From NCBI RefSeq assembly GCF_005818865.1, contig NZ_VBRY01000005.1:1-64000 (forward strand): a DNA stretch of 64,000 nt, read 5' to 3'. Every line of letters begins with the position of its first letter. Positions within the stretch are counted from its first letter, which is position 1. The notes beneath the pieces were generated by a model. That model had not been told where the DNA came from. It was given only the letters and a program-made list of their open reading frames with translations, and ran no database searches. Both the position numbers and the translations under genes were made by a program. The stretch comes from Mariprofundus erugo. Lineage in GTDB: Bacteria; Pseudomonadota; Zetaproteobacteria; Mariprofundales; Mariprofundaceae. Shown here piece after piece: positions 37,984-52,158 of this stretch.

Positions 37984-38062
37984 TGATAGCGGGCGGGTGT
38001 CGGGTGATTGTACAAAGCAGCCGATCAAATCGAACGCCTCATTGACCGATCTGCAGGCAGGC

Positions 38063-38122
38063 AAACCGCGTTTATTTCTTTGCGGAGTGATGGTTGCCAT
38101 GATGGCCATCAATCAGCATCTC
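38063..38122 (-). repeat. diverged short copy of the dispersed repeat
   Basis: AGGCAAACCGCGTTTATTTC, TTGCGGAGTGATGGTTGCC and CATCAATCAGCATCTC follow the order of the last 70 bases of copy 5 (49303-49383) with many changes. It ends right at the stop of the minus-strand lipoprotein gene. Confidence 0.6.
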
Positions 38123-38123
38123 G

Positions 38124-38729
38124 CTAATTGCTGGCAAACTGGAGTGGATCTCCTTTCAGGTAAGCGGTTTTGCCCGAGGGGAGTTTCATTCTGAACCAGT
38201 CGGATTTGCCATTGCGCCAGGTTTCGATGGTGGCGCTCTTACGGTACCAGCCGACGCGGGCCGTTTTGATATCGGCTTTTTCCCTCAGGTTCTGGTAGCC
38301 GGCATAGCGGAAGCTTTTCTTCTTTTTGCTGTTGAGGGTCAATTCGGTTTGCACTGACTGGATAATGGATTTCTCAACCGACTCTTCCCGCATGGTGCGC
38401 CGTACCTTGACGTTGATCGTGGTGAGTTTTGGCGTCATGGATCTCAGTGTGATCTTGCCGGTCAGATTTTCATCTGTAAATGCAAGCGAGTAGCCCTGTT
38501 CCTCAATTTCGACGACATCGACGTCCAGCTTCATGGTGCGCAGGCTGGACTGAATGGCAGCCAATATTGTGTTCGCACTGTAGGGGAAGCTGCGTTCTTC
38601 GCCGGCAAGCTGGGTGGCAGCCATTTCCACCAGGGAGCCGGGTACGGCTGAGGCAGCGGTCACGGCCGCGCAGCCATGCAGCCACAGGGCAGAGAGAATA
38701 AAGGTCGGAAAAAGGATCAGTCGTCGCAT
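38124..38729 (-). CDS. lipoprotein of unknown function (DUF3568-like) with SH3-like tail
   Basis: The ATG at 38729 opens a lipoprotein signal (MRRLILFPTFILSALWLHGC) with lipobox LHGC, so Cys20 is lipidated. The central part (about 45-135), YSANTILAAIQSSLRTMKLDV...GYSLAFTDENLTGKITL...TTINVKVRR, resembles small DUF3568-type lipoproteins with a beta-alpha pattern. The last 60 residues (TARVGWYRKSATIETWRNGKSDWFRMKLPSGKTAYLKGDPLQF) look like one SH3b repeat. I know of no function. The longer frame to 38777 would hide the signal sequence. Confidence 0.7.
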   Translation of the reverse strand: MRRLILFPTFILSALWLHGCAAVTAASAVPGSLVEMAATQLAGEERSFPYSANTILAAIQSSLRTMKLDVDVVEIEEQGYSLAFTDENLTGKITLRSMTPKLTTINVKVRRTMREESVEKSIIQSVQTELTLNSKKKKSFRYAGYQNLREKADIKTARVGWYRKSATIETWRNGKSDWFRMKLPSGKTAYLKGDPLQFASN

Positions 38730-38812
38730 GGGTGAATGTTTGCTGCTCGCGCGGCTGAAAAATGTGCGGTAGCTCACGTTGTCAGATATTTTGTTCTGTG
38801 AATGCTTACAGA

Positions 38813-40000
38813 TCAGGGCCGGGCGGCCCCCTGCAGCAGAATATTGCGAGGCGTTAATGTGCGGTCACAGAAGGTGGATATATTGACGAAATATCCATGC
38901 GCTTCCAGGTAAACAGCCATATCCATCACCAGCCAGAGCTCAAGTACGCGTTTAAAACAGTGGCGTAACAATTGCAGTCGTACGACCTCATGCCGGCGCT
39001 GATATCCGATTTGCTCCCAGTGGCTGAAGTCTGTGGCAGCAGGCAGGTAAAGCTTCTCCCTTGCAGACAGCTTCCGGCAATAGGACTCAAAGCCATCATT
39101 GAGCCATGCTTTGGGTACCGGTTTAAATGGCTTGTACTCCATCGGGACAAGTGACTGTCGCAGTTGATGAAAGGCAAGCTTCCATGCTGAATCCTGATCG
39201 CGCTTTTCAATCTCATGGTGACGGGCGGTCACGGTTTCATTCACGGCCAGCCGCAGCTCCTCTCTGCTGATGTTGAGTTGAAGGTGGTGATTAAGCGGAG
39301 TGTATCTTTGTGCCTGTCCCAGATGATAGCAGCAGGGAACGATGGAAAATCCGGTTGTGTGGCTGTGTGCAAGCCGTTTGACCAGCTCACGGTGCAGGTC
39401 ACCGCAGGCATGCAAGGCGACCGGGTAGTGGTGATCCAGGTATGGGGCACAGGCATCCGTGCATACATCCACCTGCCTGAACTGCTGTCTGGTTTTGTGT
39501 TTGGTGGCGAGTGTGATGCCGTCCCGGATCAGCTGCAGGTCGATCTCAAGCGTTGTCACCGGCTGTTGCCACTGCGTTGATAGCAGGCGTCCAAGATAGC
39601 CTTTGCCTCCACACCATTCAGTGATGGCCTGATGCGGATTTTCCATGGACCGGTACAGCGCGCTGATTTGCTGCCATTTCCGGCCGGGCATGCCGGTGTT
39701 CAGGTGGGCAGGGACAGGATCCCCGGAAGTTTGTCCGGATTCGGGCAGGGCAGTGAGTGTGCTGATTTGCGCAAGTGGTGGCAGCCAGGCTGAGATGAAA
39801 GCGATGCATGCATCCTGGCAAGAGTCGTAATGATAAAGGGTCGCGTCATCCAGGTCGAGCAATGCCTGTGTGAGCTCAGGATGGCTGAAACACCATGCCG
39901 GCCGCACTGTTTTGAACGGCTGAGGTTGCCAAAGTGAACTGTGTTCGACGAGAAATTCATCGAGTTGCTGCAGGTGGAGGTCATATGGCATGTGAGTCAT
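38813..40000 (-). CDS. SAM-dependent methyltransferase-like protein
   Basis: This 395-residue protein has a central Rossmann methyltransferase core. EWCGGKGYLGRLL (motif I, about 140-152), TLEID (acidic loop) and PVALHACGDLHRELVKRL with IVPCCYHLG (about 208-238) resemble Methyltransf_32/GCD14-like tRNA or protein methyltransferases with a CCYH signature. The flanking 130 residues on each side carry no domain I recognise, though both are rich in Leu, His and Cys. Substrate unknown; rRNA, tRNA and protein are all possible. It is divergent from the pentapeptide gene. Confidence 0.75.
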   Translation of the reverse strand: MTHMPYDLHLQQLDEFLVEHSSLWQPQPFKTVRPAWCFSHPELTQALLDLDDATLYHYDSCQDACIAFISAWLPPLAQISTLTALPESGQTSGDPVPAHLNTGMPGRKWQQISALYRSMENPHQAITEWCGGKGYLGRLLSTQWQQPVTTLEIDLQLIRDGITLATKHKTRQQFRQVDVCTDACAPYLDHHYPVALHACGDLHRELVKRLAHSHTTGFSIVPCCYHLGQAQRYTPLNHHLQLNISREELRLAVNETVTARHHEIEKRDQDSAWKLAFHQLRQSLVPMEYKPFKPVPKAWLNDGFESYCRKLSAREKLYLPAATDFSHWEQIGYQRRHEVVRLQLLRHCFKRVLELWLVMDMAVYLEAHGYFVNISTFCDRTLTPRNILLQGAARP

Positions 40001-40172
40001 GGCGGGGCAATGATAATAGGCATATGCCCTGACGGCTGCAGAAAATCAGAGGGGGATTTGCAGGCAGGGAGGGAGACCGCGCCATCTTTCGATGGCCGTG
40101 AACTTGCTAATGTATGTCTGATAACTCAGGAGCATTCCTGATATTCACAGAATATCATGCAGGTGGTGACCG

Positions 40173-40514
40173 ATGGATAACAGACCCAGGGTAAAACACG
40201 ATCCGCTCAATGTTTTGTTGCGTGAGGAGAAGATCGAAGAGGCCAATGAACTGATCAGGCGCGGTATTCAGCCTGACTTCTCGGGGACCGATTTCAGAGC
40301 ACTTCATTTACGCGGCCTTTTGACGGAAAACCTTGATTTTTCCAATAGCTATTTTCGCATGGCTGATCTGCGCGGGCTCGATTTCAGAACGTGCAATCTG
40401 GAAGGTGCCAGTCTGCATGATGCACATATTACCGGCTGCTATTTTCCGCCTGAACTTTCAGCCGATGAGATTCAGATGTCGGTAAAGCTGGGCACACGCA
40501 TGCGTTACAGATGA
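40173..40514 (+). CDS. pentapeptide-repeat protein
   Basis: In this 113-residue protein, residues about 35-90 follow the A(D/N)Lxx pentapeptide pattern (FSGTDFRALHLRGLLTENLDFSNS-type, then ADLRGLDFRTCNLEGASLHDA), forming a short right-handed quadrilateral beta-helix. The first 35 residues are basic and helical. No catalytic residues are expected. The surface may bind a protein partner; some pentapeptide proteins bind topoisomerases, but there is no evidence of that here. It precedes the large hybrid kinase by about 165 bases. Confidence 0.72.
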   Translation: MDNRPRVKHDPLNVLLREEKIEEANELIRRGIQPDFSGTDFRALHLRGLLTENLDFSNSYFRMADLRGLDFRTCNLEGASLHDAHITGCYFPPELSADEIQMSVKLGTRMRYR

Positions 40515-40678
40515 TGTCCGGGCTGAGGCGGTGGCGAAAGCGATTGCCGTAACCGTGTGGCCAATGTATAAATCGAGACTGGGGTATGGGGAGGACCGAT
40601 CCGGTGTGACGGGATTGGTTTCCGGGCTTTCAGGGGAATCACTGAAAATATTTCAGTTGTGAAGGCAGGGAGGTTTGA

Positions 40679-43600
40679 ATGCTCTATCGACGCTGTAGAG
40701 GATCTGCAGCGATCAGCCGGATGATCGCCGGGCTGATTGGCAGCCTGTTTTTATGGGTCGCGGGGGTGGTGATAGCAGAGGAGGCTCAATCCTCTTATGT
40801 CGGGCGTACCATCACGGTTGGCAGCGAGCTCGATTATCCGCCCTATGCCATGGTCGATCAGGATGGCCATGCTATCGGTTATTCGGTGGATCTGATCAGG
40901 GCGGTTGCCCGTGAAGTGGGCCTGAAGCTGATTTTTCAGGTGGGACCATGGAGCGAGGTCAAAGGCAAGCTGGAACGCGGCGAGATCGATGCCCTGCCAC
41001 TGGTCGCCTACTCGGTCGAACGCGATAAATATTTCGACTTCAGCCGTCCACATATCATCAGTCATGCGGTCGCCTTTATCCGCAAGCAGGATAAACAGCG
41101 TTTTCATTCACTGGAGGATCTGCGCGCCAAAGAGGTCATTGTGATGAATGGCGACTCATCCCACGAATATGTCAGATTCAGTCAGTTAACCAATAAAATC
41201 ACCCTGACCGATACCATCGCCGATGCATTCAGGCTGCTTGCTGACGGGCAGCATGATTTTGTCATTGCTCCCAAACTTTCCGGTCTGATTCTTTTGCAAC
41301 AAATGGGCATTGCCAATATCGAGCCGTTGGGTCAGCCGCTTGAGGCATACGGCAAGGGCTATGCCTTTGCCGTGCATGAAGGTAACAGTGACCTGCTGGC
41401 GGAGTTGAATCGCGGGCTGGTGCTGGTGCAGGCCAGTGGCGAGTATGACCGTATCTATGACCGATGGTTTGGTCATATTGATCCCCGCCAGACTAAATAT
41501 GCAGCCCTGATAGAAAAAACTCTGATAGTCACGGCCATACTGGTGGTCATCATTCTGTTTGCGGTTCTGTGGAATGTCTCTCTCAGGCGGCAGGTCCGTG
41601 CGCAGGTGAAGGATCTGGAGCTCCTCGGCAGTAAATATCAGGATCTGTATGACAATGCGCCGGATATGTTTGCCTCCGTGGATGCTGCTACTGCATGTGT
41701 GCTGACCTGTAATCAGACGTTGCTTGATAAACTGGGGTACACAAAGGCGGAGGTGGTCGGACAGCCTGTTTTTCAGCTCTACGATGAACGTTGCCTTGAG
41801 GATGTTCATCGGGTCTTTGAAGGCTTTATCAGCTGTGGTGAAGTGGTGAATCAGCAGTTACAGGTCAAATGCAAAGATGGGCGCCTGATTGAGGTGATGC
41901 TGAATGCTTCTGCGATCAGGGATGAGCATGGCCATATCATCAGCAGCCGCTCGTCATGGCGCGACATCACCGATCTTAAACGGGCTGAGCAGGAGCGGGA
42001 AACATTTTTTGCCCTGCTGCCGGATCTTGCCTGTATTGCGACAACCGATGGTTACTTCAGAAAATTGAATGATACATGGCAGCGGATACTGGGGTATGAA
42101 GCCGGGGAGCTGTGCCGCCGACCATATATCGAATTTGTTCATCCGGATGACCGGGAGGCGACGCTCAATGCTTCATCTTCACTGGCCAATGGCGTGCGCA
42201 TCTTCCAGTTTGTCAATCGTTATCGCTGCAAGAATGGCAGTTATCGCTGGCTGGAGTGGGTATCGGTGCCGGCATCAGACGGGCTGGTTTATGCCGTTGC
42301 CCGTGATATCACGGAGCGACGTGAGCTCTATTTGCAACTGGTCCAGCAGCGCAATCAGGCACAGCGCTACCTGGATGTGGCCGGTGTGATGCTGGTTGCC
42401 CTGAATCCCGACGGATGCGTGAAATTGATGAACAGAAGAGGGCTGGAGATGCTCGGGTTTGACGAGAGCGAACTGCTCGGCCAGGACTGGTTCACCCACT
42501 GTGTACCGGCGTCATCGCGGGAACTTGTCCGGGATGTCTTTAAACGGCTGATGAGCGGTGAAGACGGTGCGTTGAAGTATCATGAGAATGAAGTCATGAC
42601 CCGCTCGGGTGAGCTGCGAATGTTCGCGTTTCATCATGAGCTGTTGATGGATCACAATGGTCAGGTGACCGGTATGATCTCATCCGGGGAGGATATTACC
42701 GAGCGCAAGAGAGCCGAATCACGACTGAAAACACTTTCGCAGGCGATCGAGCAGGCAGGCGAAGGGGTGATGATCACCGATAGTATGGGCGTGATTGAAT
42801 ATGTGAATCCGGCATTTTGTCGCATCTCCGGTTACAGCGAGGCGGAGGCGGTCGGGCATAGCGCCAACCTGCTTGAAAGCGGAGAGCATGATCCCTCTTT
42901 TTACAAGGCCATGTGGACGGAGCTGGGCGAAGGCAAGGTCTGGCAGGGGCGCGTACTCAACAGGACACATGACGGGGGTGTATATCCGGTACTATTGACG
43001 ATTTCGCCGATTCGCGGCGATGAGGGGCAGCTGACTCATTATGTGGGAGTGCAGCAGAGTTTGAAAGAGTATGAGGATATGGAGAATCGCTTTCATCAGG
43101 CTCAAAAGATGGAGGCAATAGGGACGCTGGTCGGTGGTATTGCCCACGATTTTAATAACTCGCTGGCCGGGATTATCAGTAACCTCTATCTGATCAAACA
43201 GAAATCCACAGATCCTGATATCGTTGGCAAAATTGAAAATGTTGAGTCGTTATCCTTTTCTGCCGCTGCCATGATTCAGCAGCTGCTCAGCTTTTCGCGC
43301 AAGGCCGTGGTCAATATGAACACCTTGCAGGTCGCCCCGTTTCTGAAAGAGATAATCAAACTGCATCGCGTTTCAATTCCTGAAAATATTACGCTTGAGC
43401 ATGCGATTGAAGAGTCCGGCTTGAAGATCCGGGGGGATATTAATCAGCTGCAACAGGTGTTGATGAACCTGATCAATAATGCCCGCGATGCTGTTGAAGG
43501 CGTGGCTTCTCCACGCATTACGGTCACCATGGCACGGCAATCATTGCCGATAGCGGGTGCTGCCGCTGAGGATGTGGTTGCTACTGACGATTATGTCTGT

Positions 43601-44233
43601 ATCACTGTGATGGATAATGGTTGTGGTATCGACAGGGCGTATCTCGATCATATTTTTGAACCGTTTTTTACCACCAAACCTGCCGGTAAAGGCACCGGAC
43701 TTGGATTGGCGATGGCATACGGGTGCATCAAAACACATGGCGGCTGGATTTTTGCCGAGCCGGGTGAGGGGGGGCATGGCACCGCCATGAAAATCTATTT
43801 GCCTCTGGTGGATCTGGATGAGGAGCCGGCTATTCAGTCTCATCGGGATGCGGTGGTCGAAGGGCAGGGCGAAACGATCCTGCTGGTGGATGATAACGAG
43901 ATGGTGCTTGAGGTGACCCGGGAGCTGCTGGAAGGGTTGCATTACCGTGTTTTGACAGCCATGGATGGCGCTCAGGCCATCGAGGTATACAACCGGCATC
44001 AGGGTGAGATCGATTTGTTGCTGCTGGATGTGGTGATGCCGAACATGGGCGGGGCAGAGGTACTGACATGGATACGGCAGTCGAACCCTGATGTGAAAGC
44101 GCTGTTTGCCACTGGTTATAACAAGGGTGGAGCGGTTATGGTCGGCAATGGATTGCAGGGCGAGCGAATACTCTCCAAACCGATTTCGATCGCTGTGCTC
44201 AGTCATGAAATAAGAGATTTACTGGAGAAATAA
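40679..44233 (+). CDS. large hybrid sensor kinase (SBP_bac_3 sensor, PAS, HisKA, HATPase, REC)
   Basis: This 1184-residue membrane kinase has a signal/first helix (to about 38). A periplasmic amino-acid-binding-protein-like sensor (SBP_bac_3, about 42-275; [27 protein letters not shown]) follows, with the second helix [19 protein letters not shown] at about 285-303. Four PAS domains lie at about 320-800. The HisKA has [13 protein letters not shown] (about 820), and the HATPase has [18 protein letters not shown] and [15 protein letters not shown]-terminal receiver has [10 protein letters not shown] and [12 protein letters not shown]. The core is closely similar to the kinases at 24728 and 58437. 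It probably senses a small polar ligand; ligand and target unknown. The ATG follows AGGGAGGTTTGA. Confidence 0.93.
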   Translation: MLYRRCRGSAAISRMIAGLIGSLFLWVAGVVIAEEAQSSYVGRTITVGSELDYPPYAMVDQDGHAIGYSVDLIRAVAREVGLKLIFQVGPWSEVKGKLERGEIDALPLVAYSVERDKYFDFSRPHIISHAVAFIRKQDKQRFHSLEDLRAKEVIVMNGDSSHEYVRFSQLTNKITLTDTIADAFRLLADGQHDFVIAPKLSGLILLQQMGIANIEPLGQPLEAYGKGYAFAVHEGNSDLLAELNRGLVLVQASGEYDRIYDRWFGHIDPRQTKYAALIEKTLIVTAILVVIILFAVLWNVSLRRQVRAQVKDLELLGSKYQDLYDNAPDMFASVDAATACVLTCNQTLLDKLGYTKAEVVGQPVFQLYDERCLEDVHRVFEGFISCGEVVNQQLQVKCKDGRLIEVMLNASAIRDEHGHIISSRSSWRDITDLKRAEQERETFFALLPDLACIATTDGYFRKLNDTWQRILGYEAGELCRRPYIEFVHPDDREATLNASSSLANGVRIFQFVNRYRCKNGSYRWLEWVSVPASDGLVYAVARDITERRELYLQLVQQRNQAQRYLDVAGVMLVALNPDGCVKLMNRRGLEMLGFDESELLGQDWFTHCVPASSRELVRDVFKRLMSGEDGALKYHENEVMTRSGELRMFAFHHELLMDHNGQVTGMISSGEDITERKRAESRLKTLSQAIEQAGEGVMITDSMGVIEYVNPAFCRISGYSEAEAVGHSANLLESGEHDPSFYKAMWTELGEGKVWQGRVLNRTHDGGVYPVLLTISPIRGDEGQLTHYVGVQQSLKEYEDMENRFHQAQKMEAIGTLVGGIAHDFNNSLAGIISNLYLIKQKSTDPDIVGKIENVESLSFSAAAMIQQLLSFSRKAVVNMNTLQVAPFLKEIIKLHRVSIPENITLEHAIEESGLKIRGDINQLQQVLMNLINNARDAVEGVASPRITVTMARQSLPIAGAAAEDVVATDDYVCITVMDNGCGIDRAYLDHIFEPFFTTKPAGKGTGLGLAMAYGCIKTHGGWIFAEPGEGGHGTAMKIYLPLVDLDEEPAIQSHRDAVVEGQGETILLVDDNEMVLEVTRELLEGLHYRVLTAMDGAQAIEVYNRHQGEIDLLLLDVVMPNMGGAEVLTWIRQSNPDVKALFATGYNKGGAVMVGNGLQGERILSKPISIAVLSHEIRDLLEK

Positions 44234-44288
44234 GGCCAGCATGCCGTGTGGATGTGTTGGTAAATGTTTACTCCACCAGGAGAAGGTG

Positions 44289-44624
44289 ATGCGAATTCAG
44301 ATATTTACAGCCGTGCTGGCACTGATGCTCATTGGCGGTTGTACTCAGGAGCAACAGAACAAGATCAGTCGCGTGGTGCAGAATTATACCGGTACAGATG
44401 GTGTGCTGGAGATTTATGCCGGTGACAAGCTGGTGAAACGGTTTATCAAGATCGACAAGATTTCCACTGCCATCAGTACCAATGGCGATACACCCCGTCC
44501 CTATCGATTTGGTTATGGTATTCTCGATAGCAATATGAATATGCAGGCGGATGCCGGTGAGAAAAAGGTCTATTTCGAGTTCAGTGATTACGCCACCAAC
44601 TATATTTTTTACGGCCACCCGTAG
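44289..44624 (+). CDS. small lipoprotein of unknown function
   Basis: The ATG at 44289, after GGAGAAGGTG, opens a 111-residue lipoprotein. The signal MRIQIFTAVLALMLIGGC has lipobox IGGC, so Cys18 is lipidated. The mature part is beta-rich (VLEIYAGDKLVKRFIKIDKIST..., GDTPRPYRFGYGILDSNMN, KKVYFEFSDYATNYIFY), without Cys. It does not match a family I know. It follows the large kinase by about 55 bases on the same strand, so it may share its transcript and could be involved in the same signal. Confidence 0.7.
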   Translation: MRIQIFTAVLALMLIGGCTQEQQNKISRVVQNYTGTDGVLEIYAGDKLVKRFIKIDKISTAISTNGDTPRPYRFGYGILDSNMNMQADAGEKKVYFEFSDYATNYIFYGHP

Positions 44625-49212
<4,588 letters not shown>

Positions 49213-49227
49213 CGACGGAAAATAGAG

Positions 49228-49383
49228 CGCCTCAATCCGGCAGGATAGCCGGATTGGACGGCGTTGCCGCCGCCCGGTGAGCAGCAGGATGCAGCGAGTC
49301 AAATCAAAGGCAAAACCGCGCTTTTGCCTTTGCGAACTGATTTTTGCCAGGACGACAATAAATCACAATCAATCAGCACCTCC
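49228..49383 (-). repeat. dispersed structured repeat, copy 5
   Basis: This is a reverse-orientation copy with an internal deletion. It opens with the CTCAATCCGGC-AGGATA-GCCGGATTGG hairpin, then GGACGGCGTTGCCGCCGCCC and GCAGCAGGATGCAGCGAGTC, jumps to AAAGGCAAAACCGCGCTTTTGCCTTTGC, and ends AATAAATCACAATCAATCAGCACCTC. It fills the gap between the ParE-ParC fusion and cheR. Confidence 0.85.
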
Positions 49384-49464
49384 TCAGGAAGGGGGAGACA
49401 AAGTTGGCGGAAGATTTGCTGAGAGACGACTCAGGCGAGAGAACAATGTCGAGTGGGGAGAGGC

Positions 49465-50949
49465 ATGTCTGGAACAGAGGATACACTCAAACGGTTTAGT
49501 GAGTTGATATGCAGGCAGACGGGTCTGCACCTTTATGACAAGGATATGGACAAGCTGTTGCTGACGGTACGCTCCCGCACCGACCATGGCGGTTTTGCCA
49601 GTGAAGATGCCTATTATCATTATCTCATGAGCGGTGGTCACGAAAGCGAATGGGAAACGCTGATGATCAGGCTGACCTGTGGTGAGAGCCATTTTTTTCG
49701 TGATAAAGGACAATTGCAGCTGCTACAACATCGGATTATACCCGAGCTGATCGAGCGAAATGCGCATAAACGCAGTCTGAAAATCTGGAGTGCCGGCTGC
49801 TCCACCGGTGAGGAGCCCTATACGCTGGCAATTCTTATTCATGAGTTGTTGCAACAGCGACAGGGGTGGCGCCTTACGCTGATTGGCAGCGATATCAATG
49901 AGACGTCGATTCATGATGCACAAAAAGCCATCTATCGTGACTGGTCGTTCCGTGGCACAGGCGATGAACAGATTCGTACCTATTTTCATTCTCATCGCAG
50001 TGGCTGGCAGCTGGATCAGAAGATTCGGCAAATGGTGTCGTTTATTCAGGTGGATTTGATGAATGATCGCTTCCCTGATGTGACGTCGTCCCTGTTTGGC
50101 ATGGATCTGATTATTTGCCGTAATGTCTTTATCTATTATGGCCAGGATGCAATCAACACCATGATGCGCAAGTTTGCAGCAACCCTGACCGATGGTGGCT
50201 ACTTGCTGACCGGTCATGCCGAAGTGGCCAACCCGGAAAAATCAGGTTTGAAGTTACGCAGTTTTGCCGAGTCCACGATCTTCCAGCGCCAGCCGGAGCA
50301 TCAGGAGCAGGAGATCGTGGTCAGGAGTGGCAGCGCTCACTTGGCGTCTCCGATAAAACAGCCGGTGACAGCCCGGCCGGCTGCAGCCAGGCCGCATCAT
50401 CCGGCGAGCAGCTGGCAGCGCCAGTTACCTGCGGCGCATTCAGCCAGTCAGAAGGCGTTGTTATCACTGTCTGAACTGGAGAAGCAACTGCTGCGCGGGG
50501 AATATCGACAGGTCGCAGGTTTGCTTAAAATCTACCTGGACCAGGATCCCGCCAGCATCAAGGCGAATGTGATGATGGCCCGTTGTATGGCCAATACGGG
50601 GGATCAGGTCGGGGCAGAGTCATTATGCCGGCGGCTGGTCAGGCAGCACCCGTTATGTGCAGATGCCTACTATATCCTTGCCCAGCTGGCACAGGAGAGA
50701 AGCAACGGTGATCAGGCCCGTGAGCTGTTACAGAAGGTGATCTACCTTGCCCCCGAGTTTATTGCTGCGCATATGGATCTTGCCGGAATCTACCAGTTCG
50801 CAGGCGAGTCCGAGCGGGCGGCCAGAGAGTGGGCGGTCGCACTTCATCTGATCGGACAGCTCTCTGACGGTACGCCGATTCCCTTTATGGAAGATGTCGC
50901 CTTGAGTGAGGTAAAATCGCATCTGGAGCAGATGGCAGCCGGGGGGTGA
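49465..50949 (+). CDS. cheR: chemoreceptor methyltransferase CheR with C-terminal TPRs
   Basis: CheR methylates Glu residues of chemoreceptors using SAM. The 494-residue protein has the N-terminal helical domain (about 1-80) with CGESHFFRD. The SAM domain (about 90-290) has KIWSAGCSTGEEPYTLAIL, LIGSDINETSI and LIICRNVFIYYG. A linker and three TPR-like repeats (about 340-490; LDQDPASIKANVMMARCMAN, HPLCADAYYILAQLAQ, APEFIAAHMDLAGIYQ) follow, which usually bind receptor or partner tails. The ATG at 49465 has TGGGGAG upstream and is preferred to a GTG at 49453. It is the first gene of the chemosensory cluster. Confidence 0.94.
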   Translation: MSGTEDTLKRFSELICRQTGLHLYDKDMDKLLLTVRSRTDHGGFASEDAYYHYLMSGGHESEWETLMIRLTCGESHFFRDKGQLQLLQHRIIPELIERNAHKRSLKIWSAGCSTGEEPYTLAILIHELLQQRQGWRLTLIGSDINETSIHDAQKAIYRDWSFRGTGDEQIRTYFHSHRSGWQLDQKIRQMVSFIQVDLMNDRFPDVTSSLFGMDLIICRNVFIYYGQDAINTMMRKFAATLTDGGYLLTGHAEVANPEKSGLKLRSFAESTIFQRQPEHQEQEIVVRSGSAHLASPIKQPVTARPAAARPHHPASSWQRQLPAAHSASQKALLSLSELEKQLLRGEYRQVAGLLKIYLDQDPASIKANVMMARCMANTGDQVGAESLCRRLVRQHPLCADAYYILAQLAQERSNGDQARELLQKVIYLAPEFIAAHMDLAGIYQFAGESERAAREWAVALHLIGQLSDGTPIPFMEDVALSEVKSHLEQMAAGG

Positions 50950-51040
50950 GCAGGTGCATGGGTTTTATTGTCGTTTCGTGTTTAAGCTGCCGGTGAATGG
51001 CATGCTGTATGCGTATCATAGCCATGGACAATAAAGTGCT

Positions 51041-52087
51041 ATGATGAACGCTTATACAGACAAGAGCGCGGGCGGGGGGCTGTCCTGTTTGCTGTTTACT
51101 TTGAACGGTCTCGATTTTGCCGTGGATGTGGCGACGGTGCGCGAGATTGTCTGGTTACCAAAGCTGACACCGGTTGAAGAGGTACCGCACTATGTGGTTG
51201 GTGTGCTGAACCTGCGCGGTGTGATTGCCCCGGTCATTGATTTGAATCTTCGCTTCGGCCGGGTTTCGACTGGCTACAGGGTTGAACACCAGGTGATCGT
51301 GCTCGAGTACGCCAGTCATCTGGTTGGTATCATTGTCGATGATGTCTCCGATGTGGTGGATATACCTGCGGCTGATATCGCCGATACGCCAATGGCAGAA
51401 CAGAAAAAGCGCCACCCTTCCAGCTACATATGTGCAGAGATCAAGTTGGCCGAGCGCATTGTCATGCTTCTGAGTGCAACGGCCGTTTGTGCGCTGGAGC
51501 TTGATCACGATGTCATTGCGGATGCCGATGAGGGCATGGCTGAGGTACCACTATCACCTCACCGCCGATTTTGTCCGGCAGCCACGGATGAGGAGATGGA
51601 GGTCTTCAGGGGGCGGGCCAGGGAGTTGATGGTTTCTCCTGCAGGAGAGAATGGCGTCAACGAGAAGATGGTTGCTGTGATCTCCATCGGTAAGGAGCTG
51701 TTCGGGATTGAGCTCGATCTGATCAGGGAGTTTACCGAGATCGGTCATGTGGTGCCGATTCCGTGCGTACCCAGGCATATTGTCGGTGATATGAATTTGA
51801 AGGGCGAAATTTTGACACTGGTGGATATCAGGGGGCTGATCGGTGTGCCTGATCGCAGTGGTGTCAGGGCAGAGAAACTGATCGTTGTGGCGATGGATGG
51901 ACAAATTATCGGCATCCTCATTGATGAGGTGCGTGATCTTATCAGGATTTCCGGCGATCTGGCCGGTCACGCAGGCAATGACAATTACCTGAAATGTACC
52001 ATCGCCTATGACAGCCAGATGCTGGGCATCCTGGACCTTGAACAGGTGATCAGAGCGCCGGAGCTCGTGGTTGATGAGATGGTATAG
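51041..52087 (+). CDS. double CheW-domain adaptor protein
   Basis: In this 348-residue protein two CheW-type SH3-like domains lie in tandem. The first (about 14-150) has LNGLDFAVDVATVREIV, VGVLNLRGVIAPVIDLNLRFG and VDDVSDV. The second (about 205-340) has ISIGKELFGIELDLIREFTEI, GDMNLKGEILTLVDIRGLIG and VIGILIDEVRDLI. CheW domains couple CheA to receptors, and a doublet can cross-link arrays. I see no CheR-type or other domain. The Met at 51041 or 51044 starts the protein; neither has a strong ribosome site. It lies directly between cheR and the receptor gene. Confidence 0.92.
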   Translation: MMNAYTDKSAGGGLSCLLFTLNGLDFAVDVATVREIVWLPKLTPVEEVPHYVVGVLNLRGVIAPVIDLNLRFGRVSTGYRVEHQVIVLEYASHLVGIIVDDVSDVVDIPAADIADTPMAEQKKRHPSSYICAEIKLAERIVMLLSATAVCALELDHDVIADADEGMAEVPLSPHRRFCPAATDEEMEVFRGRARELMVSPAGENGVNEKMVAVISIGKELFGIELDLIREFTEIGHVVPIPCVPRHIVGDMNLKGEILTLVDIRGLIGVPDRSGVRAEKLIVVAMDGQIIGILIDEVRDLIRISGDLAGHAGNDNYLKCTIAYDSQMLGILDLEQVIRAPELVVDEMV

Positions 52088-52158
52088 CGGGAAGCAGGCA
52101 TTCGGATGCAGGTATCCACAGGCAGGTGATGATGTTGAACAAAGGGGCGAGGTGAAAT

